Source: Malachius bipustulatus (taxonomy: Eukaryota; Arthropoda; Insecta; Coleoptera; Melyridae). From it: 64,000 nucleotides of DNA. Positions 33,371 through 44,305 of the stretch are shown here, in pieces. The position numbers were made by a program, and so were the translations under genes. The stretch lies in contig OU342639.1 in the NCBI GenBank assembly GCA_910589415.1, positions 248,001 to 312,000 of the forward strand, read 5' to 3'. Every line of letters starts with the position of its first letter. Within the stretch, counting starts at the first letter, position 1. The notes beneath the pieces were generated by a model that saw nothing but the letters and a program-made list of their open reading frames with translations, had not been told where the DNA came from and did no database searches.

Positions 33371-34602
33371 CACCCCGATAACACTGCCCACGCCGGAAGT
33401 GCTATCTTGATCAAAGCTACCATCGATCATTATGAACTACAGGGATATACCAAAAACTGTCTACAAGCCACAGCAATCAAAGTCAAAGCTTTGCCATATG
33501 ACCTAACAGTTTCCGCTATATACGGTCCGCCACGACATAACCTCAAAAAAGAAGACTTCGATTCACTATTTCAAAATCTTGGTCCCAAATTCATCGCAGG
33601 GGGTGACTACAACTCAAAAAACACCCGTTGGGGCTCACGACTTCCAACCACTAAAGGCAGAGAACTTGCCAAGACGATCAGTGAAAGAAACTTCTCATAT
33701 TTATCTACTGGTACTCCAACCTACTGGCCAACGGATCCAGACAAAATACCAGACTTACTAGATTTTTTTGTAACAAATGGTATCTCAAGTCTCTATACAG
33801 ATATAGAGCCGAATTATGACCTATTTTCTGATCACACCCCAGTAATAGCGACAGTCAGTACCTCCCCTGTGATCATACAAAAAACACCAAGACTACATAA
33901 CTACAAAACCGATTGGAACCTGTACAAAAATGCAATTAACGAACACCTAAATCTAAATATAAGCCTCAAAACTCCAGAGGAGATAGAAGAAGCTACCAGT
34001 AATTTTATCGCGACACTTCAACTGTCAGCCCACAAAGCCACACCTCAGCAACCTCAGTCAAGGGCCAAAACTGGAATCAAGCACATTCCACTAGAAATCA
34101 AAAGTCTTATAGTCGAAAAAAGAAGAGCCAGGAAAAAATGGCAAAACAGTCATGCACCAGCAGACAGAAACTTATACAATCGGCTAGGCAAAAAGCTCAA
34201 GACTAAGATAAGAGAAGCAGAAAAAAGATCATTCCAAGATTACATTCTAAGCCTCAATCGTTACGACAACTCAATCTGGCGACCTATAAAGTCAAAACAA
34301 AAACCAACTCAAGCAAACCCGCCAATTCGTAAGCTTTCTCTCACTCCTGGACCTTGGGCACGAAGTAATAAGGAAAAGGCTGACCTTTTCGCAAAGCATC
34401 TTTCTGACACTTTTACCCCTGATGATACTCCAACAAACCAGGAAATACTTGATCACATAAGTAATAACACAACATCTGTTGAACCGTTTGAAGTATTTGA
34501 ATACAAGGAAGTCAAAGCCGAAATATCTTTCCTAAAAAACAAAAAATCACCAGGCGCCGACCAGGTAACACCAAAAATGTTGAAAGAGCTTCCAGAAAAA
34601 GG
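33371..34602 (+). pseudogene. Jockey ORF2, endonuclease and linker
   Basis: The open frame continues upstream of the first plausible start to about 33371. Visible endonuclease motifs are SAIYGPPRHNLKKEDF, FIAGGDYNSKNTRWGS (catalytic Asp/Asn), LLDFFVTNGI and DLFSDHTPVIATVS (the SDH motif). A charged linker and the start of the RT region (KSPGADQVTPKMLKELPEKG) follow, where the microsatellite begins. It would nick target DNA for retrotransposition if intact. Confidence 0.9.
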
Positions 34603-34645
34603 TATTATATATATATATATAATATATATATATATATGTATATAG
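34603..34645 (+). repeat. TA microsatellite inside the Jockey RT
   Basis: An alternating TA/AT tract replaces RT fingers motifs. The protein homology stops at ELPEKG on the left and resumes at EYTSVFLDIRQAFDKVWHDG on the right; roughly 110-130 residues normally present between them in this clade are absent. Confidence 0.85.
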
Positions 34646-35587
34646 GAATACACATCTGTATTCCTAGATATAAGGCAAGCATTTGATAAAGTATGGCACG
34701 ATGGTCTCCTCTATAAGATCAAGATAGGGCTCCCATCATTTTTCGCACTTTTCAAGTCCTACCTAAGCGATCGTTATTTTAGAACCAAAGTCAATGGAGA
34801 AACTTCTGACATTTTTCCAATAAAGTCGGGTGTTCCGCAAGGAAGCGTGCTTGGTCCCATGCTATACTTGCTGTATACTTCAGATATACCAACTGCACCA
34901 AATACCACAATCGGTACTTTTGCCGATGACACAGTGATCCTTGCAAGTCATGAAAACCCAGCAATAGCATCTTACAACCTTCAAAACCATCTAGATATGG
35001 TACAGGAATGGTGTGACACATGGAAAACTAAAATTAATGAATCAAAGTCAGCTCACATTACATTCACGCTAAAAAAAGGACAATGCCCTCCTGTCTACAT
35101 CAACAATATTGTTATACCAGAAACACGTACAGTACGCTATCTAGGACTACATTTGGATACAAAACTAAGCTGGAAAGAACACATAGTGAAGAAGAAGAAG
35201 CAAATCGAACTACGTTTAAAAGACTTATACTGGCTTCTCGGAAGAACCTCGAAACTATCACTTGAAAACAAAATCCTGGTATACAAAACAGTCATTAAAC
35301 CTATTTGGACATATGGTGTCGAATTATGGGGATGTACCAGCAAGTCTAATATTCTACAAAGAACACAATCAAAGATTTTAAGAGCAATAACTAATGCACC
35401 TTGGTACGTTTCCAACCAAACTGTCCACGAAGACCTCGGCATACCCTTTGTTAAGGACGTCATACAAGAACACAACAGAAAACACCATGACAGACTTGAA
35501 GCACATAGCAACCCTCTTATCCAACCACTTTTACAAGACAATATCAACAGAAGATTAAAAAGACGCTGGCCAGCCGATCTGCGATAA
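34646..35587 (+). pseudogene. Jockey ORF2, RT palm to C-terminus
   Basis: From 34646 the frame reads motif A (SVFLDIRQAFDKVWHDGLL), motif B (SGVPQGSVLGPMLYLLYTSD), motif C (TFADDTVILAS), then the thumb region RYLGLHLDTKLSWKEHI, YKTVIKPIWTYGVELWGC and the Jockey C-terminal block RAITNAPWYVSNQTVHEDLG. The stop is at 35585-35587. This portion is uninterrupted, so it is a fairly young insertion apart from the deletion. Confidence 0.9.
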
Positions 35588-35946
35588 GATGTAGGAGATT
35601 ACTTCACTGGAAGAATTCTCATCATGTCACAAGCGGACCTTAAGTATAAAGTCCCCTGTTATCACATTAGCTTATAGGATTCACTATGTAATCCTGATTG
35701 CTGATTAATAAAAATTAAAAAAAAAAAATAATAATTTTCTTTTGGAAAAGATAACATTTGATTTGTTGCGTTTGTGATATATATGTTTATTTATTATTTT
35801 GTAAATTTTTAAATAAAATATTACATTTGATTCACTGTTTCTTATCAGTATATTCGTAACATCGTAACAGACTTGTTTTCTTAAATATTTACATTTGTTA
35901 ACCCCTTAATTATCTTTATCATCTTTTATTTTCAGCTTGGATCAAG

Positions 35947-36984
35947 ATGGCGGCGGCGGAAAGTAAAGTTATTTGTGCCGAGCTAAATAAACTGACAAAG
36001 AGTGGAATACTTAGCTTATTTGTGAATAAAATTGTTCCTAAAAGTATAGGAAATGTTGAAGTTGTCGACAGTTTCATCAAAAATCATTGTGAAACTACAG
36101 GTGAACGTGTGTGCGACGTTTTTTCTGGTGGGAACAATGGTGGTGCCGACGACGACCGCTGCAACCGACTTGGATGTGTGGTAACTCTTACACAGTATAA
36201 CTCATCTATGAGAGAGATCAAGCATCTTGAAGCTATTATACAAAATCTTCAGCATCGAATTAGGGATCAAGAACTAATAACTGAATTGTTACAAAAAATT
36301 CCCGTCTCATATGTGAGTAAATTGGATTCAACTAATAAACAAACGATACAACTGGAGACATCTGGTGGATCCAAAACCAATTCGTTGAAAAGAACCAGCA
36401 AAGAAAGCAAGACCAGTGTAGGCAGCAATTATTCTTCCACCAAGTTGCAGGGAACTAATATTTCACTACCGCCGAGCAACGAGACGACCTTGAAATCCAA
36501 GCATTCCGATAAGGCAAGAAACAACACTCTGAGCGATATCGCAAATAAAACTGAATCAGCTGTCCTTACAAAAAACACTGATAATCAAGCTAACAAGAAA
36601 CACAACAGTTCATCAACCTTTAGACACGGAAGAAAGCGGATTATAATTGGGAAAAGCGCAACGAACGCTGATGTCAAGACAATCTCCAAAATGGGATACT
36701 TGCATGTTTTTAGACTGGCACCTGAGACTACTGGTGAGGCACTCAACAGGTATCTCAGCAAATCCTCTCCTAATGTTAAGTTTGACTGCGAAAAATTGGA
36801 CAAGAAAAATAATTCCACTGCATCCTTCAAGGTATAATTTCCAATGACTGACGTCGACAAGGTATATGATCCCAATATATGGCCTGACAACTGTGCTGTG
36901 GCTCGATATACATTTCCGAGAAAAAACCTTAGGAATACTACCTACCGGCGGGATGAAAATATAACAAACACTGACCAACCATAA
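35947..36984 (+). pseudogene. CR1-like ORF1, one premature stop
   Basis: An open frame from an ATG (MAAAESKVICAELNKLTK) through a predicted coiled coil (REIKHLEAIIQNLQHRIRDQ) and a Ser/Thr/Lys-rich linker to the C-terminal nucleic-acid-binding region RKRIIIGKS, MGYLHVFRLAPETTGEAL and KFDCEKL. A TAA at 36835 interrupts SFKV. The same frame then continues DPNIWPDNCAVARY and PRKNLR to a TAA at 36982, which is the natural end in related CR1/L2 elements. ORF1 proteins package the LINE RNA. Confidence 0.8.
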
Positions 36985-37014
36985 CTAGAGTCGGGCCAGC
37001 TACGAGGTGGTAAG

Positions 37015-38024
37015 CGAGATCCTCACTCGGATTGTTTTACTATTTTTCATTTGAATATTCAATGCCTTTCGAATAAATTAAACTTACTAGATTTATTTAT
37101 TAATGACAGGGCTCCCTCCATTTTATGTTTATGTGAGCATTGGCTGTGTGGGGATCATCTTAAGTCATTGTATGTAAGTGGATATATTGTGATGAATGGT
37201 TACTACTGTCGATCAACTCATGTACATGGAGGCTCCGTAATCCTTGTCCATGAAAGCCTGTCTCCACACTGTAGACCTTTAGCCCACATAGGCCCGTATT
37301 CATCAATAAATATAACCCCTGGGGTTATATTTTGGAACATGTCATTGGTTCAAAATTCGTAGCGTTCGTAGGGATTGAGCATTAGACCAATCAGCTGTCA
37401 GAAAATTCAAAATTTAACCCCAGGATTATATTTTGAAGTTTGATGAATACGGACAATAGAAGCGTATACCGTGGAGATGGCAATTGAGTGCTCGGCTATT
37501 GAATTGTATGAAAAAACTATTGCATAATTTGTATCTATAGACCTCCGACGGGCGACATTGATATTTTTTTCGATAGGCTATCACTGCTCCTATTGAACTG
37601 TGTATAAAAAAGTGGTTATCTGTGGTGATCTGAATATTGATCGCCTAGACGTAAAAAACATAAAACTTAAAATACTGTACGACATATTCAACTCGTTCTC
37701 TCTCAGATCTCTGGTTACGGAGCCAACTAGGATATATTCAACTAAATCATACACATCCATCACGGCAATAGACTACGTTGTAACTAACTCCTCTGAGATT
37801 ACCAGATGCCAGAACTTCGACCCGGGGATATCAGATCACTTTGGACAGATGATTAGCGTTTGCGATGGCCTCTTCGCTGACCATGGAGTTCAGAGAGACG
37901 AACGTACGGTGAGGAGGTTTAATAAAAGGGCACTGGATGCATTTAAAGCTGCCATCGGAAACTGCACCATGGAGCCCGGTATGGATATGGGAGTGAATAT
38001 TGCCTTTAACACTTTCCGGTATAT
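37015..38024 (+). pseudogene. CR1-like ORF2 endonuclease, interrupted by a MITE
   Basis: Frames carrying HLNIQCLSNKLNLLDLFI and LCLCEHWL (endonuclease start), a Gly-rich GGSVILVHESL, then after the MITE IYRPPTGDIDIFFDRLS, VICGDLNIDRL (catalytic GDLN), AIDYVVTNSSEI and PGISDHFGQMISV (the SDH motif). There are at least two stops/frameshifts around 37470-37530. The coding sequence ends at the TA tract. Confidence 0.8.
37291..37454. mobile_element. 164-bp MITE inserted in the CR1 endonuclease
   Basis: The left end GCCCGTATTCATCAA and the right end, complement GTCCGTATTCATCAA, form a terminal inverted repeat, and the internal CCCCTGGGGTTATA is echoed by AACCCCAGGATTATA. Removing it restores continuity of the LINE endonuclease. 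An ATAG is found beside both ends but not perfectly placed, so the TSD is uncertain. Confidence 0.85.
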
Positions 38025-38063
38025 ATATATATATTAAAGTTCCTCTGTAGTCATCGACTAGTT

Positions 38064-38354
38064 TATAAGACAAATAATAGGATAGTGGGGGTTGCGATGA
38101 GTGAGACTAATAAAAGTAAGAACACACTTTCTTCTATTTAGTTAAGCTTTCTGCCTTTATTTAGGCCATCTTCAGAACCTACAAAATATATAAAATATCT
38201 CATTACAAGCAAAATAGTGAACGGATCAAGGCCATGTATAATGACTTACTAATTGAAGGTGAGATTAGACTTCAAAGTTGTTAAATTTAAAAAATATTAA
38301 GCAGTTCCATGTTGGTACACACATACTCTTGTGAAAATTCTCTTGGGAGTTACT
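38064..38354 (+). repeat. Inverted pLTR arm, left
   Basis: Complement of 39470-39760, running from TATAAGACAAATAATAGG to CTCTTGGGAGTTACT with only a few differences. Confidence 0.9.
38141..38178 (-). ncRNA. Degenerate hammerhead-like motif, left arm
   Basis: Reads on the minus strand GTT, CTGAAGA, GGCC loop AGGC, AGAAA, GCTT and AAC. The core differs from CTGATGA by one base, so it is probably inactive if it is a hammerhead relic. Confidence 0.35.
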
Positions 38355-38861
38355 ATCATTATATTAAAAACTACATTAAAAATTAAGTTAAAAATCATCA
38401 AAAAAAATTTTCTAAAAACAATCACTGAGTCAAGATCACATTTTAAGACTAGTCTATCACAGTTACATAACATCTACTAGATGGCCAGGTATGATTTTAC
38501 ATCTCTGATACATTAATTTAAGGATTATTTCACTAAATTTTGCAATTATACGACAATTTTATGAGAAAACACGAGGGAGAAGCCATTTTCTCTATGAATT
38601 AAAATCTGAATAATTTTTGTCTTCCAAAAAGAAGAATTCACTGTCTTCTTGGATTGCTGAACTGCCAGTCACTTGTCCTGTCATATTTCTGGACATTGTG
38701 AAAAATATTATTAAAAAGTTGGGGTGTGTCAGCTGTCCGTCAAAGTACTGTTCTCTCAATTTGTACTAAAAGCCACTATTATCTTTGTACGTTGTTGTCA
38801 GATTGTCTTGTTTTTCCGAGGTATACAGAGTTTTAGTTAGTCATTGTAAGAATGTGTCCTG

Positions 38862-39300
38862 TTACCTGTCATCTTCCACTGTGTTCTCTCCACTGTTGTT
38901 AGGGTTGTTTCTTCCTATTCTTTCAGAATCCAAGGCAATCAGGTAGGTGTAGATTTGGCTGAGGCCTGAGATGTCACTCCGTTTATTAATGGCATTGGGT
39001 TCTTGTGCAATTCTGCACATTTCTTTAAACGTTCTTCTTATCAGGGCACGGTCTTCGTCTATGATAGAGGCTGCTTCGTAGTTGGGACTGTGGTTTTCCT
39101 TGATGACATGTTCTGCTAATGCACACGAGTTCTTCAATTTTCTGCAGTCGCTCTTGTGTGAGCAAATTCTGGATTTCAGGCTCCTTGTAGTCTGGCCAAT
39201 GTAGACCGCCGTGCAGTCTCTGCAAGGGATCTTATAAACTACATCACATTTGTTGTGTGGTTCTGTCTTGTCTTTAACTTTTGAGAATAGTTGATTTATC
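38862..39300 (-). pseudogene. PLE GIY-YIG endonuclease fragment
   Basis: On the minus strand one frame stays open from about 39300 to a stop at 38862. It contains VVYKIPCRDC, AVYIGQTTRSLKSRI, CALAEHVIKENH and EAASIIDEDRALIRRTFKE, which together are the GIY-YIG domain of Penelope-like elements (KIPC standing for the GIY half, YIGQT for YIG). The first ATG in frame (39137) is inside the domain, so this is a C-terminal fragment whose RT part is gone. About 145 residues are intact. Confidence 0.8.
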
Positions 39301-39469
39301 GTACTAGTTATTGTTATTTGATACTAGTTATTGAACAGTATCCTGAACAGCCCAATCGTAGACGAAGTATTGACAAACAGGGACTCACAACAGCCAAATG
39401 ACAACAACCAAATGACAACAACCAGAAGAAAATTTGGGACACTGCCCTACATAAAAACAGTTTCTGACG

Positions 39470-39760
39470 AGTAACTCCCAAGAGAATTTTCACAGGAGTA
39501 TGTGTTTACCAACATGGAACTGCTTAATATTTTTTAAATTTAACAACTTTGAAGTCTAATCTCACCTTCAATTAGTAAGTCATTATACATGGCCTTGATC
39601 CGTTCACTATTTTGCTTGTAATGAGATATTTTATATATTTTGTAGGTTCTGAAGATGGCCTAAATAAAGGCAGAAAGCTTAACTAAATAGAAGAAAGAGT
39701 GTTCTTACTTTTATTAGTCCCACTCATCGCAACCCCCACTATCCTATTATTTGTCTTATA
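39470..39760 (-). repeat. Inverted pLTR arm, right
   Basis: Complement of 38064-38354. It ends CTATTATTTGTCTTATA and runs into a TA tract to 39781. Confidence 0.9.
39646..39683 (+). ncRNA. Degenerate hammerhead-like motif, right arm
   Basis: GTT, CTGAAGA, TGGCC, AAGGC, AGAAA, GCTT and AAC in order; same status as the left-arm copy. Confidence 0.35.
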
Positions 39761-39781
39761 TATATATATATATATATATAT

Positions 39782-40351
39782 AAATATTGTTTCATAGTAC
39801 ATTGGTCAGCCCGGTATATGGACGGGTCGCTGGTCTACCCGGCACTTCTAACGTGTATAAAGGAGTATACTTACAAGAAATAAAAAACAATTGGTTGTTT
39901 TATGAAGAGGACGCTTAGAGGGGTAAAAATTTAGGGTAAATAAAATTTTTACATATAATTAGGCCTTATGTGAGCCCTCCTCCTTGGTTAGCCCATCTAT
40001 ATATGTATATCGGCATAAATAGTACATTGGTCGTCCCAGCGCTGTTGCCACTTCCCCATATACCGAGACTAGCGGGGTCACCAATAACGCAACTGTCCAC
40101 AACCTAGCGCCCGCTCGATAGGTTCTAATGCCCTATAGCTCTTCCCAAAAGAAACACAACTCCTTATGTACTTTAATCCAGCTAAGAAACTATTAATTTT
40201 CCAATGACTACCATGTTTATTACACTGTGTCTCTTGAATATCTGGACATAGTGAATTCCCATGTTAAAATAAACTATTGTAAATATTGCTCCCCTAATTA
40301 TTTTACAGTAAAATGTCAAATGTAAAACTTCTTAAGGAAAAAGCTGCTTCT
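39782..40351. other. No recognised gene
   Basis: Moderately GC-rich words (GTCAGCCCGGTATATGGACG, GTCGTCCCAGCGCTG) resemble those around 49080 but alignment is poor. No coding frame is supported. Confidence 0.4.
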
Positions 40352-40775
40352 TATTCTATAATTGGATTTTTATTTGGTTCATCCGTTTTCGAGAAAATCA
40401 GGAAAAACTTAACGGTTTTTCGTAGTTTTTCAAGGCTGCTTTGCTTTTGACAGATAATGCTAAAAATTATTAATTGTCAATAACTGATTGTTCGAAAGTA
40501 ATTCATTGATCATTAAAACTTTAAGTGGCAAAGTATTAGTTTTCAAAGAAAATGTTGTTTATAAAAATGAATTATTACACCATTGAAGAAAAAGTAAAAT
40601 TTATTGAATGACATTACTCTGGCAATTCACTTAGAAATATCAGAGATGTTATTATCTTATTAGCATTATCTGTAAAAAGCAAAGCAACCTCGGAAAACTG
40701 CGAAAAACCGTGAAGTTTTTTTCTGGATTTCTCCATGGAAATAAAATCACTAAGAAACAAAATCATATTGTAGAT
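40352..40775 (+). mobile_element. Short TIR element with transposase HTH remnant
   Basis: Arms of about 110 bp (GTTTTTCGTAGTTTTTCAAG...GACAGATAATGC and its diverged complement near 40665-40775) flank a short coding remnant at 40567-40655. The remnant reads MNYYTIEEKVKFIE, then a stop, then HYSGNSLRNIRDVI, resembling the N-terminal helix-turn-helix of mariner-like transposases. It is non-autonomous and derived from a larger element. Confidence 0.6.
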
Positions 40776-41249
40776 ATCAAAGATTAGGTAATGATTTTAT
40801 TTCCATGGATATGCAGTAAAATTGTTTTTATTTTTATTGATCGAAAACGAAGCAATAAAACAATTAAACAGACAAGAAAAGGATATTTTTAATTGCTTAA
40901 TCCGAAAAAAATATAAAAATTACAAAAAATTCAGTGGCGTCTTATTTTTGGCCAATATTATTTGTTAAGGCGCCGCTTGTGACGTCTCTGGACGTAATAA
41001 TTTACCGCTACACGAGCGTTTGATCACCAAGATTTGTATTACCACAATTAAACTAAAACCTGCTAATCGTTTGAATTCTAACTATCGATTTATAGAAAAA
41101 ACTCGAACATTTTGGATAGTGTACTTTTGCACGGATTTTTCTGGGCGATATTAATGGCATTAGCTTTCATTTGCCACAGGTCTCGCAGCTTTGAGGGGCA
41201 CACAGGTTGACACGTTTCACCCTATTCTGCACTCTACTATAAGCGTTTT

Positions 41250-42303
41250 TCCGCAATTTGCTCAAGTTTGTCCAACCAAAATTTTCGTTTGTACCGGGTG
41301 CATGGGCATTTAAGAATGGACAGCGGCCATATCTTGGGAAATATTGATCCTACAGTTTCAAAATGAAAATTTTCCTGACATAAGTGACTATGCGAAATGC
41401 AATGAAAATATTTTCAAGATGGTCGCACTTCCGGAAATACCGGAAGTTGACGCCTGCTTCGTTATTTTAACGGGGACACTCTTTATATTATTGTATTTTT
41501 AAATTGCCTTTCAAAATCGAATACAGGTGGTTTTCACAATTGGAATTTAGGTTGAGTAGTTTATGAGTTATAAACAAGTGAAAATCGCAATTTTCAATCT
41601 TCAACGCATCTCACATTGAAAACGGCTCAAAATATTTAAAAACGGCTTACATGTCCCTATCTTAACTTTTTACAAGGTATTCTATTATGTATTTAAGATT
41701 TTTCTACAGGGTGATGAAAATTAACAGATTTTTCATCACCCTGTATAAAAATTTAAACCACATGGTAGGATACCTTGTAAAAAGTTGAGATTGGGACATG
41801 TAAGCCGTTTTTAAATATCTTGAGCCGTTTTCAATGTGAGATGCTTTGAAAATTGAAAATTGAAAATTGCGATAAACTACTGAACCTAAATTCCAATTGT
41901 GAAAACCACCTGTATTCGATTTTTCCGAGAAATTTAAAAATGCAATAATACAAAGGGTGTCCCCGTTAAAATAACGAAGCAGGTGTCAACTTCCGGTATT
42001 TCCGGAAGTGCGACCATCTTGAAAATATTTTCATTGCATTTCGCATAGTCACTTATGTCTGGAAAATTTTAATTTTGAAACTGTAGGATCAATATTTCCC
42101 AAGATATGGCCGCTGTCCATTCTTAAATGCCCACCCGGTACACCTTCAAAAAAAGTGACTGCAAAATAAAATTAAAAACTGATACCAGCAACCCACATGA
42201 AAACGCATGTTTCATTAATTTTCAAACAGGATAGATTTGTCCACGATTTGTTCATGTTTTTGTTCATCCGTAATTTTCGTTCGTTCCCCCTCAGAGATAA
42301 GTT
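41250..42303. repeat. Dispersed repeat split by a palindromic insertion
   Basis: The parts flanking the palindrome (41250-41290 and 42142-42303) together match the complement of 45003-45225 as one continuous stretch (CCAACCAAAATTTT, CATGTTTCATTAATTTTCAA and TGTCCACGATTTGTTCA correspond). The long palindrome therefore inserted into a pre-existing repeat. Confidence 0.75.
41291..42141. mobile_element. 851-bp near-perfect palindromic (foldback) element
   Basis: Starts GTACCGGGTGCATGGGCATT and ends with AATGCCCACCCGGTAC. The two arms of about 420 bp are complementary almost throughout, including TTCCGGAAATACCGGAAGTT and ACATGTAAGCCGTTTTTAAA. The centre at about 41720 is itself a CAGGGTGATGAAAA hairpin. 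No ORF is present. Transcribed, it would form a very long hairpin. Confidence 0.9.
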
Positions 42304-42963
42304 ATGACGACCTAATTTAAGAAATTGACAGCAGCATCAAATGCCTTTTTATTGGTTTTTTTTTTATAGAATTCAAAGGCATTCTTTTTTGTTGATTACA
42401 CTTCCTTTCACGTTCCAAATTATATGGTGAATGATAACAACGAGCGGTAGCTTGTCATTAATAAAATAAATAAAAGAGTTCGGTTAACTAGCTGTATATT
42501 TCGTCTAGTAAGTAGGTAATTAGGTATTACCTACAGTGATAAATGGAAAAGATGCACTTATGTAAATAACAATAATAGGGGAAAGTCCGTACACGACGGT
42601 AAAATGTACAATAATTCCAATAGCGGAGGAGACAAAATGAAGACCGCGGGTGGTAAAAATAGAAACACTTCGATGCGACCGACTGCTTAGAAATCTCAAA
42701 TCAATCAAATCATACCCATCATTAGTCATCATAATTACGGGCACCACTGGCTACGGGTCGTTGGGCCGGTCTTGGGTCCTCGTCGACTGGAAGCGGGGTG
42801 AAGTGTCTGGCACTGGACCGATCGATGAAAGCAGGAGTGAACGAATACAGCAGCTGGTGTCGGTGTTCTGTTATAAAGTGCTAATAATATTGAAGAAAAT
42901 GCATTCGGATGTACTCAAGACAGTTATATTACGTATCCGTCAGTTTAGGTTGATTATAATTTT
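42304..42963. other. No recognised gene
   Basis: 42590-42900 is GC-balanced (GGGCCGGTCTTGGGTCC) and open for 115 codons on plus, but no family signature is seen. Confidence 0.35.
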
Positions 42964-43099
42964 AGTGTATTTTTTTATAAAAAAAATACACTATTGAGGA
43001 CGACATCACTTTTCGAAAATCACCCAAACTCATCAAATGTCCACCGATCCTGACCCCCAGATCACGAAAAAGTAGTTTTCCAAAATTCACCTGCCCACG

Positions 43100-43100
<1 letters not shown>
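42964..43100 (+). repeat. Dispersed hairpin/TA repeat, second copy
   Basis: Complement of 2393-2526, beginning with the AGTGTATTTTTTTATA hairpin and running into a TA-rich tract (43101-43150) as in the first copy. Confidence 0.75.
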
Positions 43101-43131
<31 letters not shown>

Positions 43132-43296
43132 TTATATATTTATATATTTATTTCTCCAAAATCACGAAATTTTGATTTTAAAAACGCTCCTGTAGCTTTA
43201 TCTTTCAAGCTTAGTGAACGAAATTTTGCACTCTTATTTAGATTTAAGAACAATTTCGATTTTCATTAAAAAAATTTCCAAAAGTCGCGTCACTTC

Positions 43297-44280
43297 TACA
43301 GGGTGTCCCTTCAAAATTCGGAAAATCCGGTTTTTGTCACCTCATTTCAGGTCGCAGTTTTCAATCTAGGAGACTGAAATTTTTGTGGAAGAAAGATATC
43401 CACAAGGAGTGGTCTGGTATTGCACTTGAGCAAAATCGGCTGAGCCGTTTCAAAATGGCGGCCATTTTAATTTTTGGAAAAAGGACTATTTTTTGAACCC
43501 CTGTATAAACTAGATAGAAAAAGAGTTTTATATCAAATCCACAATATTGGAAGTAAATGACTTGAAATTTAATTTCATGCAATTAAATTTGCATTTTTTT
43601 CTATTAATAAGCCAGTGGCGTGGGTAGGAAAAGGGTAAAAATGGCTAAATTTCTCCAACAATTTATGAGCACATTTTTGAAGTAATTAAACTGAAATTTT
43701 TACAGTAGACAACTATACTAAAAGACTTTAACCCTTGAGAATTTCAAAAAGCAAATAAGAAAAATGGCGGAGATATTAGAATATTTTACATATTATGTTT
43801 ATTCCTCTAAAATTTAAAATTTTCGGTTTTCAAAGCTCCCCTTTCACTTTTTCCGTTCTATAAAAGGTAGTGTAAAAAATAGTATTTTTTAAGTAAAGTA
43901 AGCCAGTGGCGGGCATAGGAAATGGGGCAAAATTGTTCAATTTTGCCAATGTTTTTTTGTTTTGTTAAATTTAAAAATTCATTCTAAGGCACGGTTTAAA
44001 ACGAAATGAAATGCAATTGTCAGTAAGCCACTACGCGAATATCACTTGACTATGGAAAATTTCAGAAAGCCAATTTAAAAAGCGGTGCAAATATTCAGAA
44101 TTGAATCGCATAAAAATACACTATTTCTGCGTTTGATGCGCAAGAAGGTTTTTTTGTAATGCTTTGACCTTCGTGTTTAAGTGTACAAGAGTTTTTTTTA
44201 TAAATTTAAGATTTATAGAGTTCAATAATTAAATAAAATACATAAAAAAATAGTTGATAGGTACCATTAATATTATTCAC
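43297..44280 (+). repeat. Probable half of a foldback element
   Basis: Begins CTACAGGGTGTCCCTTC, like the other TACAGGGTG-type elements, followed by sequence of the same style (GGCTGAGCCGTTTCAAAATG, GCGGCCATTTTAATTTTTGG), with internally related blocks around GCCAGTGGCG at 43612 and 43911. No inverted partner was found. Confidence 0.45.
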
Positions 44281-44305
44281 ACTCATATTGTTGACTGTTT
44301 AAATT

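Larger units (their letters stand above)
33371..35730 (+). mobile_element. Jockey-clade LINE, 5'-truncated, internally deleted
   Basis: Starts within the endonuclease coding region (HPDNTAHAGSAILIK) and ends in an A-rich tail (AATAAAAATTAAAAAAAA) near 35730. Endonuclease and the RT carboxy-half are in good frame, but the region between them is replaced by a TA microsatellite at 34603-34645. ORF1 and the first part of the endonuclease are missing, as usual for incomplete target-primed reverse transcription. Confidence 0.9.
35935..38024 (+). mobile_element. CR1-like LINE, 3'-truncated
   Basis: ORF1 and the endonuclease half of ORF2 are present in order. A 164-bp MITE splits the endonuclease, and the element is cut at a TA tract (38020-38036) where a Penelope-like element begins. 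RT is absent. Confidence 0.8.
38064..39760 (-). mobile_element. Penelope-like element remnant with inverted pLTRs
   Basis: Two 290-bp arms (38064-38354 and 39470-39760) are near-identical inverted copies flanked on the outside by TA tracts. A GIY-YIG endonuclease reading frame lies between them on the minus strand. Inverted pLTRs are a known configuration of Penelope-like elements. The RT domain is missing. Confidence 0.75.

Noticed and set aside
42650..42997. 115-codon plus-strand ORF in GC-balanced DNA
   Set aside because: No recognisable domain, and its C-terminal part runs into the hairpin repeat at 42964.
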